10,342 nucleotides of DNA, from assembly GCA_025929455.1 (NCBI GenBank), contig JAICMB010000073.1:1-10342 (forward strand). The letters are read 5' to 3'. Shown here piece by piece: positions 5,773-10,342 of this stretch. The stretch comes from Bryobacteraceae bacterium (GTDB taxonomy: Bacteria; Acidobacteriota; Terriglobia; Bryobacterales; Bryobacteraceae). A program made the translations under genes and the position numbers. Position 1 is the stretch's first letter, and each line of letters starts with the position of its first letter. The notes below the pieces were generated by a model that was not told the DNA's origin, did no database searches, and saw only the letters and a program-made list of their open reading frames with translations.

Positions 5773-7425
5773 TTGCGAATCGCACTCGGCCAGACGAACT
5801 CCACCGTCGGCGATCTGGGCGGCAACGCGCGCCGTATCTCCGATTTCGCGCACCGCGCTGCGTCGGCCGGAGCGCAGACGGCGGTTTTCCCCGAGCTCGC
5901 GCTCACCGGTTATCCGCCGCGCGATCTGCTCGAAAAGCGCACCTTCCTCGATGCCGCCGAAGCCTCGCTGCACGACCTTGCGGCAGCAACCGCGCAGCTT
6001 CCGCTCACCATCGTGTGCGGGTCCATCACGCCCGTGACCGCCGAGGCGGGCAACCATCTCTACAACAGCGCCGTCGTGCTGCGCGCCGGCGAAATCGCGT
6101 TCCGCCAGCACAAAATGCTGCTGCCCACCTACGACGTTTTCGATGAGGCGCGGTACTTCCGCGGCGCGTCGGCACAGCACCCCGTCGAGATCGCCGGCAC
6201 GCGCACCGCAATCACGATCTGCGAAGACGTCTGGAACGACAAGCAGTTTTGGGAACGCCGCCGCCGCTACTCGCGCGATCCGGTCGAGGAACTTGCCGAA
6301 ACGGGCTGCACTGTCCTGATCAGCATCAACGCTTCGCCCTACGACACCTCTAAGCGCGCGCTCCGCCGTCAGATGCTCGAAGCCGCGGCCAGGCACTACC
6401 GCATGCCCGTCATCTATGTAAACCAGGTCGGCGGCAACGACCAGCTTGTCTTCGACGGCACCAGTTTCGCCGTGGACGCGGGCGGGCGAACGCTCGCGCA
6501 AGCCGCGTCGTTCACCGAAGACCTCGTGCTGGTCGATACCGCCTCCGGCACGGGCGACTGGCACGCCAATCTGCCCGATGAATGCGAGGCCGTATATCAG
6601 GCGCTGGTGCTCGGCACCGCCGACTACGTGCACAAATGCGGCTTCCGCCGCGTGCTGATCGGACTCAGCGGCGGCATCGATTCCACGCTGGTCGCGGCCG
6701 TTGCGGTGGACGCGGTCGGCCGCGAAAACGTCACCGGCATAGCCATGCCGGGCCCGTTTTCTTCCACTCACAGCGTCGCCGACGCGCGCTCGCTCGCCGC
6801 CAATCTCGGCATCCGCTTTGAAGTTGTGCCGATCGGCGGCATGTACGAGAGCGCGTTGCGCGAGCTCGATACTCTGTTCGGCTCCTGCCCGCGCGACGTA
6901 ACCGAAGAAAACCTGCAGTCGCGGTTGCGCGGCATGACGCTCATGGCGCTATCGAACAAGTGGGGCGCGCTGGTCCTTACCACCGGTAACAAGAGTGAAC
7001 TCGCGGTGGGTTACTGCACCCTGTACGGCGACATGTGCGGCGGCCTCGCGGTCATCAGCGACGTGCCGAAAACCATGGTGTACCAACTCGCCCACGTAGC
7101 CAATCGGCGCCATGCGGGCGCCATCCCAGAAAACGTTTTCGTGAAACCTCCGTCGGCCGAGCTCAGGCCCGATCAAAAGGACACCGATTCGCTGCCGCCC
7201 TACGACGTGCTCGATCCCATCCTGCGCGCCTATATCGAAATGAACGAATCCCCCCGGCAGATCGCCGCCACTTACAACGTGCCGTTGAACCTCGTCCGGG
7301 ACATCGTCACCAAGGTCGACCGCAACGAGTACAAACGGCAGCAGGCCGCGCCGGGCCTCAAGGTCACGAGCAAGGCCTTCGGCATCGGCCGCCGCTTCCC
7401 GATCGCACAAAGATTCACCGAATGA
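5773..7425 (+). CDS. nadE: Glutamine-dependent NAD+ synthetase
   Basis: NadE catalyses the last step of NAD+ biosynthesis, amidating deamido-NAD+ with ATP and ammonia released from glutamine. The 550-residue cytoplasmic protein has the two fused domains expected for this class. The N-terminal nitrilase-type glutaminase shows the likely Glu-Lys-Cys triad: Glu41 in 'FPELALTGYPP', Lys114 in 'HKMLLPTYDVFDEARYF' and Cys150 in 'TICEDVW'. The C-terminal synthetase shows the PP-loop 'SGGIDS' (299-304), 'TTGNKSELAVGY' (403-414), 'YGDMCGG' (418-424), and 'KAFGIGRRFPIAQRF' at the end. The start is TTG at 5773. The in-frame stretch back to the TGA at 5722-5724 holds no ATG or GTG, and the N-terminus aligns naturally from here. 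No Shine-Dalgarno is visible. The stop overlaps the next gene's ATG. Confidence 0.95.
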   Translation: MRIALGQTNSTVGDLGGNARRISDFAHRAASAGAQTAVFPELALTGYPPRDLLEKRTFLDAAEASLHDLAAATAQLPLTIVCGSITPVTAEAGNHLYNSAVVLRAGEIAFRQHKMLLPTYDVFDEARYFRGASAQHPVEIAGTRTAITICEDVWNDKQFWERRRRYSRDPVEELAETGCTVLISINASPYDTSKRALRRQMLEAAARHYRMPVIYVNQVGGNDQLVFDGTSFAVDAGGRTLAQAASFTEDLVLVDTASGTGDWHANLPDECEAVYQALVLGTADYVHKCGFRRVLIGLSGGIDSTLVAAVAVDAVGRENVTGIAMPGPFSSTHSVADARSLAANLGIRFEVVPIGGMYESALRELDTLFGSCPRDVTEENLQSRLRGMTLMALSNKWGALVLTTGNKSELAVGYCTLYGDMCGGLAVISDVPKTMVYQLAHVANRRHAGAIPENVFVKPPSAELRPDQKDTDSLPPYDVLDPILRAYIEMNESPRQIAATYNVPLNLVRDIVTKVDRNEYKRQQAAPGLKVTSKAFGIGRRFPIAQRFTE

Positions 7426-9917
7426 AACGCATCCCCTTACACCGCGCCGCGGGCATCCTCGCGCTGCTGGCGCTGGCCGTCGTTTCGCGCACGCAGCCCG
7501 TCGCGCGCGAGCGTGTCGGCCCCTTGCCCGACCACGCTTTCCTTTTAAACAGCGGCTGGCGCGTGAAGCCGGCGGGCATACAGATTCCGCTCGACACCTT
7601 TCCGATGTCGGCGGCGTTGTCGCACGACGGCAAATTTCTCATCGTCCTCAACGGTGGCTACCGCCCGCCGTCGCTCAGCGTCATCGACGTGAAAGCGCGC
7701 CGCGAACTGAGCCGCACTCCGGTACCCGACGGATGGCTGGGGCTCGCGTTTGCGCCGGACGGGACGCATCTGTACGTGGGCGGCGGCTCGCAAGCAAGCG
7801 TCTTCGAATTTACGCTGGACGGCGAGGGCGCGCTGCGGCCCGCGCGTACCATCGAGTTGATCGCCGGAGGTTCGCGCGCCTGGCAGGATTTCGCCGGCGA
7901 CGTCGCCGTCAGCCCCGACGGCAAGCTGCTGTACGTCACGATGCTGTATCGCGACGCCATCTATGTCGTCGATGCCGCCTCTGGTAAAGTGCTGGACAGG
8001 TTCGGCACCGGACGCCGGCCGTACCGCATCCTCGTTCATCCCGACGGGCAATCGCTGTATGTTTCTAGCTGGGCCAACGGCAGCGTTTATCATCATCTCG
8101 CGAAGGACGGCTCGCTGCTACAGACGATGCGCCTCGGTGCACACACCAGCGACATGGTCTGGAGCACGCACAAGCCGGCGGCCGGCGGGGAAAATATCGA
8201 CTGGCAGGCACGCCTGTTCGTCGCCGCCTCCAACACAAACTACGTCTACTCCGTCGCGATTTCACCGAGCGGCGAGATGCGGCGTCTCGAAACCATCAAC
8301 GTCGCGATGACACCTCATCAACCGGCCGGCATGACCCCCAGCGCGCTGGCGCTGAACGCGGACGAAAGCCGCCTATACGTTGTATGCTCGGACGTCAACG
8401 CAGTCGCAGCTGTCGACATCAGCGAAGCACAGTCCGCGGTGCTCGGTTTCGTTCCGGTGGGCTGGTATCCGACGGCCGCGCGCGTTACGCCGGCGGGCGA
8501 CCTGTTCGTGCTCAACGGTCGCGGCGCGGCCAGCTATCCCAATCCCGGCGGTCCCAATCCCGCCCGCCGGCCCGAGCCCGTCCACGCCGGCACCAAAGCG
8601 GTCGAGTACGTCGCCCACATACAGACCGGCTCCGCTTCCGTGATCGCCGCGCCAACCGATGACGAATTGCACGCCGACACCGGCGAGGTGCTGCGCAATT
8701 CCCCATACAGTGATGACCGCCTCGAACAGTTGCCCATCCCCGAAGGCAATCCCATCCCCGCCGTAGCGGGCGGCCCCACGCCCATTCAGCACGTCATCTA
8801 TATCGTCAAAGAAAACCGCACTTACGATCAGGTCCTCGGCGACCTCGGCAAAGGCGAGAGCGATCCCGCCCTGGTCCTCTTCGGCGAGAAGGTTTCGCCG
8901 AATCACCACAAGCTCGCGCGCGAGTTTGTGCTTTTCGATAACTTCTACGTCAACTCCGACGTCAGCGCCGACGGCCACAACTGGTCCACGGCCGCGATCG
9001 CTCCCGACTACGTCCAAAAGCTCTGGCCCAACAGTTACGCGCACCGCCGTAAGCACTACGACTACGAAGAGACCGATCCCGCGTCGCTACCGCCCGCCGG
9101 ATATCTCTGGACCAACGCCGCCGCGCGCGGCATCTCCATGCGCAATTACGGCTACATGGCCGACGAGCTCAAATCGCCGGCGCCGGACGGCACGCAGGTA
9201 GCCTCGGTACGCGACCCAGTGCTGCGCAAGGTGACCAACATGCGCTATCGCGGCTTCGATCTGGCCTATCGCGACGTGGACCGCGCGCGAGTTTTCCTCG
9301 ACGACCTGAAACAGTTCGAAACTGCCGGCGAAATGCCCCGCCTCATTTTCATGCGCCTGGGCAACGATCATACGTCCGGCACCGCCGCCGGCAAAATCGC
9401 GCCGCTATCCTCCTTCGCCGATAACGACTACGCGCTCGGCCAAATCGTCGACGGCGTCTCGCACCGTTCGTTTTGGAAAAGCACCGCCATTTTCGTCCTC
9501 GAAGACGACGCGCAAAACGGACCCGACCACGTCGATTCGCACCGATCCATGGTGTTCGTGCTGTCGCCCTGGACCCATCGCGGCATCATCGACAGCACCA
9601 TGTACAACACCACGTCCGTGCTCCGCACCATGGAACAGATCCTCGGCCTACGTCCCATGACCACCTTCGACGCGGGCGCGCGCACCATGTTCGCCGCCTT
9701 TTCGCCTCAAGCAGCGCCCGTGCCATACACGGTGGAGCAGCCGCGCATCCCGCTCGACGAACGCAATCCCACGAACGCCGCCGGCGCCCAAGCCAGCGCC
9801 CGCATGGACTTCAGCGACGCCGACCTCATCGACGACGACGAGTTGAACGCCATCCTGTGGCGCGCCATCCGCAAAACGGAGCCACCCGCGCCCGTCCGCA
9901 GTTTCTTCGCGCGCTAG
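7422..9917 (+). CDS. Secreted YncE-like beta-propeller / phosphoesterase-family protein
   Basis: This 831-residue protein probably acts outside the cytoplasm. Residues 1-22 look like a signal peptide: basic 'MKR..HR', then a hydrophobic run. Residues about 50-370 hold repeated propeller blades of the YncE/lactonase type: 'AALSHDGKFLIVLNG', 'LAFAPDGTHLYVGGG', 'VAVSPDGKLLYVTM', 'ILVHPDGQSLYVSS' and 'LALNADESRLYVV'. From about 455 to 745 there is a phosphoesterase domain of the acid phosphatase/phospholipase C type in the alkaline-phosphatase superfamily. Its signatures are 'ENRTYD' (464-469), 'DGHNW' (517-521), 'GNDHTSGT' (647-654) and 'EDDAQNGPDHVDSHR' (694-708), so metal-binding residues appear intact. 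The substrate is unknown. The ATG overlaps the nadE stop (ATGA). The frame is open for 129 codons further upstream, but that part lies inside nadE and the signal peptide favours this start. Confidence 0.9.
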   Translation: MKRIPLHRAAGILALLALAVVSRTQPVARERVGPLPDHAFLLNSGWRVKPAGIQIPLDTFPMSAALSHDGKFLIVLNGGYRPPSLSVIDVKARRELSRTPVPDGWLGLAFAPDGTHLYVGGGSQASVFEFTLDGEGALRPARTIELIAGGSRAWQDFAGDVAVSPDGKLLYVTMLYRDAIYVVDAASGKVLDRFGTGRRPYRILVHPDGQSLYVSSWANGSVYHHLAKDGSLLQTMRLGAHTSDMVWSTHKPAAGGENIDWQARLFVAASNTNYVYSVAISPSGEMRRLETINVAMTPHQPAGMTPSALALNADESRLYVVCSDVNAVAAVDISEAQSAVLGFVPVGWYPTAARVTPAGDLFVLNGRGAASYPNPGGPNPARRPEPVHAGTKAVEYVAHIQTGSASVIAAPTDDELHADTGEVLRNSPYSDDRLEQLPIPEGNPIPAVAGGPTPIQHVIYIVKENRTYDQVLGDLGKGESDPALVLFGEKVSPNHHKLAREFVLFDNFYVNSDVSADGHNWSTAAIAPDYVQKLWPNSYAHRRKHYDYEETDPASLPPAGYLWTNAAARGISMRNYGYMADELKSPAPDGTQVASVRDPVLRKVTNMRYRGFDLAYRDVDRARVFLDDLKQFETAGEMPRLIFMRLGNDHTSGTAAGKIAPLSSFADNDYALGQIVDGVSHRSFWKSTAIFVLEDDAQNGPDHVDSHRSMVFVLSPWTHRGIIDSTMYNTTSVLRTMEQILGLRPMTTFDAGARTMFAAFSPQAAPVPYTVEQPRIPLDERNPTNAAGAQASARMDFSDADLIDDDELNAILWRAIRKTEPPAPVRSFFAR

Positions 9918-9918
9918 T

Positions 9919-10074
9919 ATGCCCTACTACAGCAACGTGTGCTACGAGACCTTTTTTTCTTCGCGCCCTGAAAAGACTTCATGCCGGATCCTGTTCATTG
10001 TGGGGCGGGCCTCCAGACCTGCGGCGGGTCTCCAGACCCGTCTTGTCCCCACCGTCTACGCGGTTCCGAAATGA
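9919..10074 (+). CDS. Possible 51-residue small protein (doubtful)
   Basis: An ATG one base after the phosphoesterase TAG opens a 51-codon frame ending in TGA at 10072-10074. It begins MPYYSNVCYETFF and has no recognisable domain. Its second half is encoded by repeat copy D, which argues that it is either a chance frame or a remnant overwritten by the repeat. The tight spacing at both ends is the only point in its favour: its stop overlaps the ATG (10071) of a 6-codon frame that ends 4 bases before the GH57 start. I see no Shine-Dalgarno. Confidence 0.15.
   Translation: MPYYSNVCYETFFSSRPEKTSCRILFIVGRASRPAAGLQTRLVPTVYAVPK
10000..10052 (+). repeat. Tandem-hairpin intergenic repeat, copy D
   Basis: An outer stem GTGGGG/CCCCAC (10000-10005 with 10047-10052) encloses two hairpins with identical CTCCAGACC apical sequence. 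The first is an imperfect GCGGGCC/GACCTGC stem (10005-10022, one mismatch and one G-T pair). The second is a perfect CGGGTC/GACCCG stem (10025-10040). The central CCTGCGGC matches the other copies, as does the TTGTC near the end. G10005 is claimed by both the outer stem and the first hairpin, so the two compete at one base. Confidence 0.72.
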
Positions 10075-10095
10075 CTGGGACACATCACTAACGAA

Positions 10096-10342
10096 ATGCC
10101 CCATACCTTTCTTTGTTTCGTCTGGCACATGCACCAGCCGTTCTACAAAAATCTCATGACGGGCGAATACCGCCTGCCCTGGACGCGCATGCACGCCTTG
10201 AAGGATTACTACGGCATGGTCAAAGTGCTGGAGGACTTTCCCAACCTCCACCAGACCTTTAATCTGGTCCCTTCGATGCTGCTGCAAATCGGCGAATACG
10301 CGCGCGGCGAGGCCGCCGACCCTTTCCTGCGCTGCGCCACGA
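10096..10342 (+). CDS. Glycoside hydrolase family 57 protein, N-terminal 82 codons (cut by the right edge)
   Basis: The visible N-terminus has the first conserved GH57 motif, '[10 protein letters not shown]' (8-17, with the HQP triad at 13-15). It is followed by '[17 protein letters not shown]' and '[15 protein letters not shown]', typical of the family's catalytic (beta/alpha)7 barrel start. GH57 enzymes include alpha-amylases, 4-alpha-glucanotransferases, branching enzymes and amylopullulanases, acting on glycogen, starch or related alpha-glucans. The catalytic Glu and Asp lie beyond the window, so the specificity cannot be told. The ATG at 10096 is the first ATG after an in-frame TGA (10072-10074). 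No Shine-Dalgarno is visible, and a 6-codon frame ends 4 bases before it. No signal peptide is seen, which suggests a cytoplasmic enzyme. Confidence 0.92.
   Translation, partial: MPHTFLCFVWHMHQPFYKNLMTGEYRLPWTRMHALKDYYGMVKVLEDFPNLHQTFNLVPSMLLQIGEYARGEAADPFLRCAT

Larger units (their letters stand above)
9918..10095 (+). other. Gap between the phosphoesterase gene and the GH57 gene
   Basis: The gap holds a T-run (9951-9959) preceded only by a weak 4-bp stem (AGCA/TGCT), so it is not a convincing terminator. It also holds repeat copy D (10000-10052) and two short frames that chain towards the next gene. No Shine-Dalgarno is visible before the GH57 ATG. Confidence 0.55.

Noticed and set aside
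5538..6146. A 202-codon plus-strand frame starting near the first repeat in the nadE upstream region
   Set aside because: It runs through two hairpin repeats and then reads nadE out of frame; composition is arginine-rich and no domain is seen.
5761..6771. A 336-codon minus-strand frame opposite nadE
   Set aside because: It is antisense to the glutaminase and synthetase domains, with no recognisable features of its own.
7035..7421. N-terminal extension of the phosphoesterase frame by 129 codons
   Set aside because: This part overlaps nadE completely, reads as arginine-rich shadow sequence, and would bury the clear signal peptide that begins at 7422.
9941..9960. Intrinsic terminator after the phosphoesterase gene
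   Set aside because: There is a run of seven T, but the only preceding stem is about 4 bp (AGCA/TGCT) and poorly placed.

Overview
The window is high-GC bacterial chromosome with dense coding on both strands. It looks like ordinary core genome from a Gram-negative-type organism. I infer an Acidobacteriota-like source, Solibacteres/Bryobacterales in particular. The basis is codon and GC style, the mix of a murC-ftsQ-ftsA cluster with a YfhO-type membrane protein and a secreted YncE-like/phosphoesterase protein, and the short hairpin repeats in the gaps. This placement rests on recall and was not tested.

Left part, minus strand (1-5420). In transcription order: a 750-residue YfhO-family membrane protein (5420-3168), murC (3016-1601, GTG start), ftsQ (1598-777) and the first 210 codons of ftsA (632-1, running off the left edge). 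murC and ftsQ are 2 bases apart, and no murB or ddl lies between them. MurC makes UDP-MurNAc-L-Ala, FtsQ is the bitopic divisome scaffold, and FtsA anchors FtsZ to the membrane, so this is part of a dcw cluster. A candidate sigma70-type promoter lies directly before murC.

Right part, plus strand (5773-10342). A glutamine-dependent NAD+ synthetase (TTG start, no visible Shine-Dalgarno) is followed, with an ATGA overlap, by a secreted 831-residue beta-propeller/phosphoesterase protein. After a 178-base gap comes the first 82 codons of a glycoside hydrolase family 57 protein, cut by the right edge.

The intergenic spaces hold the most unusual content. Four related elements (696-771, 5552-5621, 5642-5712, 10000-10052), all in the same orientation, consist of tandem short hairpins. 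Their arms change in a compensatory way while a CCTGCGGC core is shared. A fifth, composite repeat (3128-3172) runs into the 3' end of the YfhO gene. One element separates ftsQ from ftsA, two lie in the nadE upstream region, and one lies ahead of the GH57 gene. I see no phage, IS, CRISPR, toxin-antitoxin or defence genes, no tRNA or rRNA, and no evident new multi-gene system. The repeat family is the best candidate for something under-described.
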